Assembly: GCA_004553095.1 (NCBI GenBank)
Contig: SFMJ01000035.1
Coordinates: 1-12,148, forward strand
Direction: 5' to 3'
DNA length: 12,148 nucleotides
From: Bacteroidales bacterium
GTDB taxonomy: Bacteria; Bacteroidota; Bacteroidia; Bacteroidales; Muribaculaceae
Shown here: positions 1 through 7,252 of the stretch, one piece after another
Numbering within the stretch: position 1 is the stretch's first letter
Layout: each line of letters starts with the position of its first letter
Position numbers and translations under genes: made by a program
The notes under the pieces: generated by a model
Database searches by the model: none
Told to the model about the DNA's origin: nothing
What the model saw: only the letters and a program-made list of their open reading frames with translations

Positions 1-173
1 TATTCTTTAATCGAATAACAAAATAATGAGAAATAATAATTAAATTTGCATCGTCATCTGAGGCCTACAAGCTTGAGTGAACTCACCTCAGACACACTCT
101 GTGAAACACTACCATTTCTCAAAAAATTCGTAGCTTTGATTCCGTTTTCCTTTTCCCCATTTTTATTCTTAAG

Positions 174-183
174 GAGCGCGCTC
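174..183. other. Perfect 10-bp GC palindrome GAGCGCGCTC
   Basis: GAGCGCGCTC is its own reverse complement and stands out in an A/T-rich stretch. It is flanked by CTTA (168-171) and TAAG (184-187), which could extend the pairing with a small bulge. It may be a regulator site or chance; there is no T tract after it, so it is not a terminator on the plus strand. Confidence 0.3.
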
Positions 184-192
184 TAAGTAGCC

Positions 193-278
193 AAAATCTG
201 CAAAATATGGCAATCCCATTCTCTAAAATCTGTCAAATATGGCAATCAAACCATCCAAAATCTGCAAAATATGGCAAT
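193..278. repeat. Three 22-nt direct repeats at exact 32-bp spacing
   Basis: Three copies lie at 193-214, 225-246 and 257-278. Each starts AAAATCTG and ends AAATATGGCAAT. Copies 1 and 3 are identical over 24 nt (191-214 and 255-278), and copy 2 differs at two adjacent positions. The two 10-nt spacers (215-224 and 247-256) are unrelated to each other, and starts are exactly 32 bp apart, about three helical turns, so equivalent faces line up. Within a unit, TGCAAAATATGGCA is an imperfect palindrome (10 of 14 positions). The array ends 103 nt before the Sel1 gene start. This looks like a phased set of protein-binding sites; an iteron-like role cannot be excluded. It is too short for a CRISPR array. 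Confidence 0.75.
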
Positions 279-301
279 GTAAAAAATTTTTTATAACTTT
301 A
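272..301 (+). promoter_or_regulatory. Weak candidate promoter of the Sel1-repeat gene
   Basis: TAACTTTA at 294-301 matches the Bacteroidota -7 consensus TAnnTTTG at all but the last base. No good TTTG lies at the expected -33 distance; the nearest candidate is the TGGC of the third 22-nt repeat (272-275, 18 nt upstream). If real, the third repeat would cover the -33 region, so a protein bound there would affect transcription. The start site would lie about 70 nt before the ATG at 382. Confidence 0.3.
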
Positions 302-381
302 AGTTGTCCTTTGAAGACTCTAATAGAAATTTTAATGCCCCATTAACATAATGTGTGGGCAACTAAAACTTTTGAAAAGTT

Positions 382-1263
382 ATGAATAAATTTAACATCG
401 ATACCCTCCTCGAACTTGCCGGCTCTGCCCTCGACACTGACTATGCCCGTAATGCCGATTGGCGTGCCCATTACCTCCAAGAAATTGTTGCTAACCTCGA
501 AGAGGATAAGGATTGCGACAATTACGACGATGAAGATGTCATCGAAGCTGTTGAAAACCTCGCATACGCCGATGAGACTGTCCCTATGCCCCCGGAGTTG
601 CAATCCCTCTTCTTGTATGTCTATGGCATCGCTGTCGAACTCGAAGACTCTGCTCGCATCAACGATATAGGTGCCTTCTATTATACCGGCCATATCGGTG
701 TCCAAGACTTCAAAAAGGCTGAATACTATTACAAATTGGCTGCTGAGCTTGGTAATTCTTATTCCATCGAAAATCTCGGTTATATCTATTACTATGGCCG
801 CATCGGTGAGGTGAACTATGAGAAGGCTTATCATCAATTTACCAAAGGATCTGCCGCCTACAACCGCGCCATATCCACCTACAAGTTGGGCGATATGTAC
901 AAAAACGGCTACTATGTAGAACGCGACCCCAGAGCTGCCCTCCGGTGCTATCAGCGCGCCGAAAAGTTGATTGACAATGGTCAGCATGAGAACCGCGCCG
1001 AAAACTGTGCCCCCGACATCTACTTCCGCCTCGGCGAAGCCTACCAAAGAGGCATGGCTGTAGAGCAGGATCTCGACAAGGCCTTGGCATACTATCAGAA
1101 GGCGGAGCTCGGCTTCATCGATAAGGTGCGCAGCGGCGACTACTTGGTGAAGAAGTTGCTGACGCTGAGCATCGACCGCCAAGAAGAGATCCGCCAAGAG
1201 ATAGCCCGAACCCTCCCAGCCATGGATTGGGCCAAAAAGAACACCGGCTACAACTCCCTCTAA
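382..1263 (+). CDS. Sel1-repeat (SLR, TPR-like) protein, 293 aa
   Basis: A soluble protein built from Sel1-like helical repeats. Four units are visible at about residues 93-125 (with FYYTGHIGVQDFKKAEYYYKLA), 129-160 (LGYIYYYGRIGEVNYEKAYHQF), 165-197 (YKLGDMYKNGYYVERDPRAALRCY) and 212-245 (FRLGEAYQRGMAVEQDLDKALAYY), each with the usual A/LG..Y..G......D...A..Y pattern. The first 90 residues are helical and acidic (an EEDKDCDNYDDEDV stretch near 40-53). There is no signal peptide or membrane segment, so a cytoplasmic location is likely. Such proteins are scaffolds for protein-protein contacts; no enzymatic motif is seen and the partner is unknown. It starts at ATG 382 after an A/T-rich leader, and lies codirectional with but 272 nt upstream of the Wadjet operon, which has its own promoter. 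A link to defence is only positional. Confidence 0.85.
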   Translation: MNKFNIDTLLELAGSALDTDYARNADWRAHYLQEIVANLEEDKDCDNYDDEDVIEAVENLAYADETVPMPPELQSLFLYVYGIAVELEDSARINDIGAFYYTGHIGVQDFKKAEYYYKLAAELGNSYSIENLGYIYYYGRIGEVNYEKAYHQFTKGSAAYNRAISTYKLGDMYKNGYYVERDPRAALRCYQRAEKLIDNGQHENRAENCAPDIYFRLGEAYQRGMAVEQDLDKALAYYQKAELGFIDKVRSGDYLVKKLLTLSIDRQEEIRQEIARTLPAMDWAKKNTGYNSL

Positions 1264-1316
1264 AAGCCCCGTACCAAGATCGCAAATGACACGATAAATG
1301 CCTCGGACTATATCAA

Positions 1317-1410
1317 CGCCCCGAAGGGGCAACCTGCTCATAGCCCGGGGCAAAGTGTAGCGACACCCCGGGTTGACAAATCCAATTCCCCTATCGCCCC
1401 GAAGGGGCAA
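1317..1410. repeat. REP-like composite palindromic element
   Basis: A 16-nt sequence, CGCCCCGAAGGGGCAA, occurs twice as a perfect direct repeat (1317-1332 and 1395-1410), each containing the palindrome GCCCCGAAGGGGC. Between them is a larger hairpin: 1342-1350 pairs with 1366-1374 (CCCGGGG with CCCCGGG plus two outer pairs, one of them G-T) around a 15-nt loop. The GC-rich symmetric layout resembles the repetitive extragenic palindromes common between genes in Bacteroidota. It sits 54 nt after the Sel1 stop and has no T tract, so it may stabilise the transcript end rather than act as a simple terminator. Whether it is dispersed in this genome cannot be seen here. Confidence 0.7.
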
Positions 1411-1433
1411 AAGCACGACCATTGAAACACTTA

Positions 1434-1479
1434 CCGCAGAAACACCGGATGAAATGCCGCAAAAACACCGAATGTCTTG
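1434..1479. repeat. Imperfect 23-bp tandem repeat abutting the operon promoter
   Basis: Two adjacent 23-bp copies (1434-1456 and 1457-1479) match at 18 of 23 positions. Both begin CCGCA and share the core AAACACCG followed by ATG. The second copy ends inside the -33 element of the promoter at 1476-1507. The position suggests a double operator for a regulator of the operon, but simple repeat debris of the neighbouring REP-like element is also possible. Confidence 0.5.
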
Positions 1480-1507
1480 CATAATTTATTTAGAAACACT
1501 ATCTTTG
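1476..1507 (+). promoter_or_regulatory. Bacteroidota-type promoter of the Wadjet operon
   Basis: TATCTTTG at 1500-1507 is an exact match to the Bacteroidota -7 consensus TAnnTTTG. CTTGC at 1476-1480 supplies the TTG core of the -33 element with the correct 19-20 nt spacing. The predicted start site is near 1512-1515, giving a leader of about 20 nt to the ATG at 1535. No Shine-Dalgarno sequence is visible, as is usual in this phylum. Confidence 0.75.
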
Positions 1508-1534
1508 CATTAAACGATTTAATTCTCAACGCTT

Positions 1535-1807
1535 ATGAATGACAGACGGGGTGAAGCTTTTCATGCCATATTGGAAGCAAAATATGCTCGAATCATTAAT
1601 CAGATTAGCGAGGTGCATAATATAAGTGTTGAAGATGCTATGGGTATTTTCTACAATTCACCGATGCTCCCTTTTCTTGAAGAGGGTATCGCCGATTTGC
1701 ATTGCCGTAGCGACAAGTATCTGGCCGAAGAGATTTGGTCGGATTATAAAAGTGCGCAATATGCTTCTACCACTGCACCGAGTTCTAATTCTGTCTCCAC
1801 CCCCTGA
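1535..1807 (+). CDS. Small DUF3791-like protein at head of Wadjet operon, 90 aa
   Basis: Recognised from memory of the family as DUF3791-like: a helical start with KYARIINQISEVHNIS (about 16-31), then VEDAMGIFYNSPMLPFLEEG (32-51) and the motif ADLHCRSDKYLAEEI (53-67). The last 20 residues are Ser/Thr/Pro-rich and look disordered. The function is unknown; DUF3791 proteins often sit in small toxin-antitoxin-like gene sets beside DUF3990 proteins, but no DUF3990 gene is present here. The gene is the first after the operon promoter and its TGA is separated from the jetA ATG by only 2 nt, so it is very probably co-expressed and translationally coupled to jetA. It could be a regulator, an accessory subunit or an immunity-type factor of the system. 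That the reading frame is coding is well supported by position and composition; the family call is less sure. Confidence 0.75.
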   Translation: MNDRRGEAFHAILEAKYARIINQISEVHNISVEDAMGIFYNSPMLPFLEEGIADLHCRSDKYLAEEIWSDYKSAQYASTTAPSSNSVSTP

Positions 1808-1809
1808 CT

Positions 1810-3009
1810 ATGGATGCGATATCTCATTTCCGTTCGCTTGATGAGCTCGTCAAGATGCTCGACCGCGAGAGAGTCCTCTTTCGCGATATGTTCGAACGCC
1901 GTAAGTCGCTCAATTATCGCCTCGATTTCGCCCTCGAAGTCGTGGACTATAAGCGCGATCGTATCCGTTATCTTATCGACCATGGCGTAATCCACGAGAA
2001 TGGCGATTTCCTCGAACTCGAAGATGTCTATATCCAATTCTTCGAAGATGTACTCGATATGAATGAGGAGATCAGCGTCGCCAGCGTCAAGGAGTATATC
2101 GACTCAATCCGCGAAAATATCAATTATTTCCTCCAGGAGTCTAACGAGCATCGTAAGTATCAGTATCGCTGCAATGTCCGAAAGATCCTCCGAAAGATCG
2201 GCCTCCGTACCCTCAAGAACATCATTGACCTGAAGCGCAACGTTAACGTCGCCTATAAGCAGGAACCCAACTATAAGATCAAGAAAACTCGCCTCGCCAA
2301 CCTCGATGAGAAGCGTAAAGCCATCAAGGTGATGATGTCGGAATGTGAACGTATGATGGATGAGCAGGTGGTCTTCTTCCGCTTAGCCTCCGACCCCGAA
2401 ATGCAACGTACATGCATGGACGTGCGCAACGATTTCACCGAGGCCGACCACAACCTCCTCGAGATCGAACACCAGATCATCGATTATATCAACCGCATCG
2501 AGCAGCAGAGTCTCCTCTTCAAGAAAATACGCCGCCTAAAATACCTCAAAGACCAGATGACCTGGAGCGAGGATACCAACGTAGTGAGAGTCATCGACTC
2601 TGCCGACCCCATCTGGATGGAAAAACGCCCCTATAACCATCTCATGCTCTCCATCCCTATGCTCCGCAGCAATGAGGAGGCTTACGCCCTGATCCGTAAA
2701 GTCGCCGCCTCCAATGGCGTCCGCCGCTTGGCGCGTACCGAGGCCGACCCCCTCGACGACTCTTTCCTCGCTGATGACGTTGAAACCCTCTCAAGTGTCA
2801 ATACAACCCAATTCTGGAACGCATTCAAAGCCCAAGGCAACCACCTGTTTGCCTTCATCCTCAACTATCCATACTCCCAACCCAGATCGCTCAACGATCA
2901 TATCGTCCTGTTCTGTCAGCTCGCTACACAACATAGCGACGAACTCCGATTCACCGACGAATATGATCGCCTTGATAAGATCGAATATGCTCTGATATAT
3001 GCGAAGTAA
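1810..3009 (+). CDS. jetA: JetA / MksF-like kleisin subunit of Wadjet, 399 aa
   Basis: Assigned mainly by position and architecture: it precedes a small MksE-like gene and the SMC-like gene in the order jetA-jetB-jetC-jetD. Kleisin-like MksF proteins bridge the heads of the SMC dimer, with winged-helix ends joined by helices. Here residues about 36-80 (YRLDFALEVVDYKRDRIRYLIDHGVI...DFLELEDVYIQFF; only key parts given) look like a winged helix. Residues about 87-250 are long charged helices (KYQYRCNVRKILRKIG near 117-131; a run of basic and acidic residues to 250). Residues about 260-399 form a mixed C-terminal domain that would contact the other head. There is no signal peptide. The ATG at 1810 lies 2 nt after the preceding stop, and the 3' end overlaps jetB by 11 nt. 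It is shorter than type I JetA proteins as remembered (above 450 aa), so the Wadjet subtype is left open. Confidence 0.75.
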   Translation: MDAISHFRSLDELVKMLDRERVLFRDMFERRKSLNYRLDFALEVVDYKRDRIRYLIDHGVIHENGDFLELEDVYIQFFEDVLDMNEEISVASVKEYIDSIRENINYFLQESNEHRKYQYRCNVRKILRKIGLRTLKNIIDLKRNVNVAYKQEPNYKIKKTRLANLDEKRKAIKVMMSECERMMDEQVVFFRLASDPEMQRTCMDVRNDFTEADHNLLEIEHQIIDYINRIEQQSLLFKKIRRLKYLKDQMTWSEDTNVVRVIDSADPIWMEKRPYNHLMLSIPMLRSNEEAYALIRKVAASNGVRRLARTEADPLDDSFLADDVETLSSVNTTQFWNAFKAQGNHLFAFILNYPYSQPRSLNDHIVLFCQLATQHSDELRFTDEYDRLDKIEYALIYAK

Positions 3010-3553
3010 TACTCAAAAGGTGTTCGACCTCCTGTGCCGTGGCAAGTTCCTCTCGGTCGATACCACCGAACTCGAACTCAAACATCTCTATGACGATGTC
3101 GAAGAGAATTTTGCCGATTATGAGACCTTCTTCTCCGAGCTGGGAATCTCTCTAATCGCCGGCGATGGCTATTTCTATTTCGCCCGCGCCAATGATTCTC
3201 GCATCACCATCGAGTCCAAGCTCAATAGCTTCGCTCAGTGGGTAGATATCCTCGATTTTCTCAAGACTTACGATATTACATTCTCCCCCGGTTTTCAGTT
3301 CCGTAGCACCCATATCCTGGAGCGAATCAACCTCGATGTCGAACTCCGCGATAAGGCTCGCAAACTCTTCCGCAAGCAGTCGACCCATCGCGATGTCGTC
3401 GACAAACTGATGTCCGAACTCACCGGTATGGGGTTCGCCGAGGTCATCAATGAGCAGGATGGCACTTACAAGGTCACTGCCGCATTCCGATATGCCGAAG
3501 AATTGGTCGAACTGATCACCATATACAACGAAGAAGACACCCCCGAAGTCTAA
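2999..3553 (+). CDS. jetB: JetB / MksE-like subunit of Wadjet, 184 aa
   Basis: The size and place between the kleisin-like and SMC-like genes fit JetB/MksE, the small winged-helix subunit that binds the kleisin and helps hold DNA in condensin-like complexes. An N-terminal part (about 1-60: KVFDLLCRGKFLS..., then DVEENFADYETFFSELGISL and GDGYFYFAR) has helix-helix-wing character. A second winged-helix-like part is seen at about 130-180 (STHRDVVDKLMSELTGMGF, then GTYKVTAAFRYAEELVELI). No catalytic motif is expected or seen. The start ATG at 2999 lies inside the end of jetA (11-nt overlap in another frame), a typical coupled arrangement; 27 nt separate its stop from jetC. The family call rests on context as much as on sequence. 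Confidence 0.75.
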   Translation: MRSNTQKVFDLLCRGKFLSVDTTELELKHLYDDVEENFADYETFFSELGISLIAGDGYFYFARANDSRITIESKLNSFAQWVDILDFLKTYDITFSPGFQFRSTHILERINLDVELRDKARKLFRKQSTHRDVVDKLMSELTGMGFAEVINEQDGTYKVTAAFRYAEELVELITIYNEEDTPEV

Positions 3554-3580
3554 CCTCAAGGTCTAATCTCCACTCCGATT

Positions 3581-6500
3581 ATGAAACACCTGAATAAGAT
3601 CATTTTCCTGAATAGTGCCAATATCCCTTACGCCGAGGTTATGACCGATGGCAACGTTCACTTCGCCGGCACGCAGGGTGTCGGAAAGAGCACCCTGCTC
3701 CGAGCTTTGCTCTTTTTCTACAATGCCGATAAGATGAAACTCGGCATCCAGCCGGGGCAACGCTCTTTTGAGGAGTTCTATTTCCGCTACAGCAATTCTT
3801 ATATCGTATATGAAGTGAAACGCGATATGTCGGCTTACACCATCTTCTTGCAGCGTAGCCAGGGACGCATCATGTATCGATTCATCGATGCCCCTTATCG
3901 CAAGGAGTGGATGGTTGACTCCGACGGCAGGGTCGAAAGCGATTGGATCCGGATTCGCGAGAAGATCGGACCGAACGTCGATATCAGTGCCAAGATCGAC
4001 ACTTACGAGATGTATCGCGACATCATTTTCGGCAATACCCACGACCGGAGCCACCGTTACGACAAGTATGCTCTGGTCGAAAGTTCAAAGTATCAGAACA
4101 TACCTCGCTCCATCCAAAACGTTTTCCTCAATAGCAAACTTGACGCTGATTTTGTCAAGAACACGATCATCCGCTCGATGTCTGACGTCGAGGATGCTAT
4201 CGATCTCGGCACTTACCGTCACTTGGTGGCAGATTTCGAACGTGAGTTCGATGAGATCGACTGTTGGTATCGCAGCGATGCCTCGGGCGAAGTGTCGGTC
4301 CGCAACAAGGCGCAACGTGTCATCGAATCCTATCGTCTCTTGATAGCATTGGACTTTGATCTCAAGCAGATATGGCGCCAGCTCAATTTCGTCGTGGCGC
4401 AGACTCGCGAGCAGATCCCGATAGCGGAAGATGAGATCCGCGACCTTCACGACCGTCTGGCGAGACTCAAGGAGCGTATCGCCGCCGTCGAACAGGATTA
4501 TCTCAAAGAGCATGACCATAACACCGCCAAACTCGGTGAACTCAACCTGCGCCTCTCCGACCTCCGCAAGAAGAAAAAGCATTATGAAGAGTTGCACATC
4601 CGGGATATCATAGAGCTCGATGCTATGCAACCCAAATATCTCGACGACCTGAAAACTAAGGAGGATCTCTTGGCTACTCTCCAAGCCCAATATCACGATG
4701 TCACTGAGAAATATAAGGCGCTTTATGATGCTCTCGACAGGGAGTTCAAGAAGTTTGAATTGGCTCAAAGCGAGGCGCTGCAATCTCTGCGTGAGGAGAT
4801 ACAAGGTGAAAGAGAGGCTCTTGCCAAGACGCGTGATAGCCGCCGCAAGAGTGTCGATGCCTCGTTTGCTGAGTGGATACAGAAGTCGGAGGAGCGTATG
4901 CAGTCGCTCCAAGAGGATTATAATGCTGCTGACAAGTCGTTGGCACAGTTGCAATTTTGGCATCCCAAGGAGCAGGAGATGACTCTCTGTCGCGAGGAGA
5001 TCGCCGCGCTGAAGTCTGAACAGGATCGTGCCTCAGCTGCTCTGAAACTTGTCGAGGAGAAGATGAATGCTCTCCGCGCCGACACCGCCCAACGCACCGA
5101 TATGATCAGCTCTGATTTCGATCGCCGCGAAGAGACTCTCCGCCATCGCCTCTCCATCCTCAAGGAGGAGCAACATAAGACCGAGGATATGCTCGATCAC
5201 TTTGCCGGTTCGCTCTATGAATGGCTTTCCGCCAATCGACCCGGTTGGGAGCTAAATATCGGTAGGGTAGTGGATGAGGAGCATGTGCTCTATGCGCGTG
5301 GTCTTGCCCCCGAACTCTCTGCGGATATCCCCGCCTCTCTTCCCGATTCCCTCTATGGCGTGTCTCTCAATCTTGATGCCATCGAGCCTCATCATCGCTC
5401 TCCCGATGATCTCAAGGCTCTCCTAAAGCAGCAATGTGAGGCTGTCGACGAAGTCATGCATGAACTCTCCGACCTCGCCAACCTCCGTCAGAAGGAACTG
5501 GATGCCTTGCAACGCCGCTTCTCTAAGGCTCTCTCCGAACTCAAGCAGGAGGAGGCTAATATCAATGTCCGCCTTATGCAGATACCTCAGCAGATCAAGG
5601 ATGCAGAAACTCGCATGCATCAGCTGCAACGCGAGGAGGCTGATATCTTGGAGAAAGAGGGGGAGAAAAGACAAGAGCGTTTCAGCAATGCCTTGTTGGC
5701 TATCAATAAGGAGCGTGAGGCTATCAAGCATCAACGCGCCAAACGAGACAAGGATCTGAAGGCTGCCGATACTGCCTTCAATTCCGCCCTCCGCGAACTC
5801 ACCAAGCGGCTGGAAGAGTTCAAGAGTCGTCAGGAGGTGGAGGCTGCCGAGCGTGCAAAGGAGGTGGAGGTACGCCGCGCCGAGTTGATGCGTCACGAAC
5901 GCGATGAGCTCAAGGGGCATGGCGCCGATATCGATGCTATTGAACTCTGCCGCAAGGAGATGGTTCGCATCCAAGAGGTAATCGATCGCATCACCGCGCA
6001 GCATCATTATGTCATCGAGTATCGCAAGGATGATGAGGAGCTTTTCTCTCACGAGGAGGAGTTTCGCGAGGATAAGCGCCGGCTGGATGCTCGTGAACTG
6101 CAAGCCAAGCAGGCTTACGACCTGAAGAGAAAACGTCTCGAATCGGAGCAAAATGATATCCTGGATCTCTTGCGCCGGCGCTCTGCAGCCCTGGCGGAAA
6201 TGCAGGAGGGCCTTAAGCAGTATGATCTCCTTTGTGGTGTCGAAAGCATCATCCCGGAGCCTTTCTTGCAAGATGAGCAGAAGATCGCCTCGGCGTCTCC
6301 TTGCTCGGACTTGGTGGTACACATGAGGGGAGCTCTCAATAAGCGCCGTCAGAAGCAGGAGGATCTCAAGCGGTATGTCAATTCGTTTAATTCTCATTTC
6401 GGCGCTAACAATACGTTCCATTTTATCTCTCCACAATATGATGAGGATTATATGAAGTTTGCCGTCGATCTCCTCGATTTCATCGAAAATGATAAGATTG

Positions 6501-7252
6501 AGGATTATCGCCGTCGTGTCAGCAACCACTATAACGATATCCTACGCAGCGTGTCGCGCGAAGTAGGGCTCTTGATGAACCATTCCGCCGAAATCAAGGG
6601 TATAATCAATGAGGTGAACCGCGATTTCCGCGAACGAAATTTTGCCGGTGTCATCAAGAGCATCGAACTGCGTGCCGAGGAGTCTTCTGATCGAATGATC
6701 TCGCTGCTCCGCTCCATCCGCGATTTCACCGAGGAGAACAATCTCTCGATCGGCGAACTCAACCTCTTCTCGGGCGATGACCATGACCGCGTCAATGATA
6801 AGGTGGTAGACTATCTGAAGCGTTTTATGAAACAACTTCAGAAGGAGTCGTCGCGCAGGGAACTTACTCTCTCCGACACGTTCCGGCTACAGTTCCGCAT
6901 CAAGGAGAATGACAACAACACCGGGTGGGTCGAACGCATCAACAATGTTGGATCCGACGGCACCGATGTCCTGGTCAAGGCGATGGTAAACATCATGCTC
7001 ATCAATGTCTTCAAAACCAAGGCGGCTCGCAAGAGTGGCGATTTTATCATCCACTGTATGATGGATGAGATCGGCAAACTACATCCCGCCAATGTCAGCG
7101 GCATTTTGCAGTTTGCCAACGTCAGAAATATCTATCTCATCAATAGTTCGCCGATGGGCTATAACCAGGATATATATAAATACAATTATCTGCTGACCAA
7201 GGACGGCAAGTCGCAGACGCATGTAAAGCGTCTTGTGACCATCAATGCCTGA
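3581..7252 (+). CDS. jetC: JetC / MksB-like SMC-family ATPase of Wadjet, 1223 aa
   Basis: The motor of the system. The N-terminal head has an intact Walker A, GTQGVGKST (residues 30-38). Residues about 270-540 and 610-950 are long heptad-like, Glu/Lys/Arg/Leu-rich coiled-coil arms. They are interrupted at about 540-610 by a small globular hinge (GWELNIGRVVDEEHVLYARGL... and SLYGVSLNLDAI). The C-terminal head carries a signature-like GSDGTD (1124-1129) and Walker B IIHCMMDEIG (1156-1165; D1162, E1163) followed by a D-loop-like KLHPAN and INSSP. This order is that of SMC/MukB/MksB proteins. In Wadjet, a JetC dimer extrudes DNA loops using ATP and delivers small circular DNA to JetD. The length fits the family. 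The stop codon overlaps the jetD start by one base (TGATG). A RecN/SbcC/Rad50-type protein is the alternative, but the gene set argues for Wadjet. Confidence 0.9.
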   Translation: MKHLNKIIFLNSANIPYAEVMTDGNVHFAGTQGVGKSTLLRALLFFYNADKMKLGIQPGQRSFEEFYFRYSNSYIVYEVKRDMSAYTIFLQRSQGRIMYRFIDAPYRKEWMVDSDGRVESDWIRIREKIGPNVDISAKIDTYEMYRDIIFGNTHDRSHRYDKYALVESSKYQNIPRSIQNVFLNSKLDADFVKNTIIRSMSDVEDAIDLGTYRHLVADFEREFDEIDCWYRSDASGEVSVRNKAQRVIESYRLLIALDFDLKQIWRQLNFVVAQTREQIPIAEDEIRDLHDRLARLKERIAAVEQDYLKEHDHNTAKLGELNLRLSDLRKKKKHYEELHIRDIIELDAMQPKYLDDLKTKEDLLATLQAQYHDVTEKYKALYDALDREFKKFELAQSEALQSLREEIQGEREALAKTRDSRRKSVDASFAEWIQKSEERMQSLQEDYNAADKSLAQLQFWHPKEQEMTLCREEIAALKSEQDRASAALKLVEEKMNALRADTAQRTDMISSDFDRREETLRHRLSILKEEQHKTEDMLDHFAGSLYEWLSANRPGWELNIGRVVDEEHVLYARGLAPELSADIPASLPDSLYGVSLNLDAIEPHHRSPDDLKALLKQQCEAVDEVMHELSDLANLRQKELDALQRRFSKALSELKQEEANINVRLMQIPQQIKDAETRMHQLQREEADILEKEGEKRQERFSNALLAINKEREAIKHQRAKRDKDLKAADTAFNSALRELTKRLEEFKSRQEVEAAERAKEVEVRRAELMRHERDELKGHGADIDAIELCRKEMVRIQEVIDRITAQHHYVIEYRKDDEELFSHEEEFREDKRRLDARELQAKQAYDLKRKRLESEQNDILDLLRRRSAALAEMQEGLKQYDLLCGVESIIPEPFLQDEQKIASASPCSDLVVHMRGALNKRRQKQEDLKRYVNSFNSHFGANNTFHFISPQYDEDYMKFAVDLLDFIENDKIEDYRRRVSNHYNDILRSVSREVGLLMNHSAEIKGIINEVNRDFRERNFAGVIKSIELRAEESSDRMISLLRSIRDFTEENNLSIGELNLFSGDDHDRVNDKVVDYLKRFMKQLQKESSRRELTLSDTFRLQFRIKENDNNTGWVERINNVGSDGTDVLVKAMVNIMLINVFKTKAARKSGDFIIHCMMDEIGKLHPANVSGILQFANVRNIYLINSSPMGYNQDIYKYNYLLTKDGKSQTHVKRLVTINA

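Larger units (their letters stand above)
1..381. other. Left intergenic region, A/T-rich, no gene
   Basis: No convincing coding region is seen upstream of the Sel1 gene. The region holds a potential stem (TCTGAGG at 57-63 pairing with CCTCAGA at 86-92, with a smaller TGAG/CTCA stem nested at 74-85) that lacks a following T tract, a GC palindrome GAGCGCGCTC at 174-183, the three spaced 22-nt repeats at 193-278, and a run of A and T at 279-293. The gene to the left is not in the window, so the first hairpin could be the end of that transcript, but this is a guess. Confidence 0.6.

Noticed and set aside
57..92. Intrinsic terminator of an upstream gene
   Set aside because: The stem is only 7 bp and no T tract follows, so it was kept only as a remark on the intergenic region.
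193..278. CRISPR array
   Set aside because: Repeat units of 22 nt with only 10-nt spacers are too short for a CRISPR array, and no cas genes are present.
343..1482. Long minus-strand open frame of 379 codons opposite the Sel1 gene
   Set aside because: The plus-strand frame has clear Sel1 repeats. The antisense frame is hydrophobic with no family resemblance and arises because TTA, CTA and TCA codons are rare in the sense gene.
5423..6529. Minus-strand open frame of 368 codons inside jetC
   Set aside because: It is the mirror of the charged coiled-coil codons, giving a Leu/Ile-rich artificial protein; it has no promoter or independent features.
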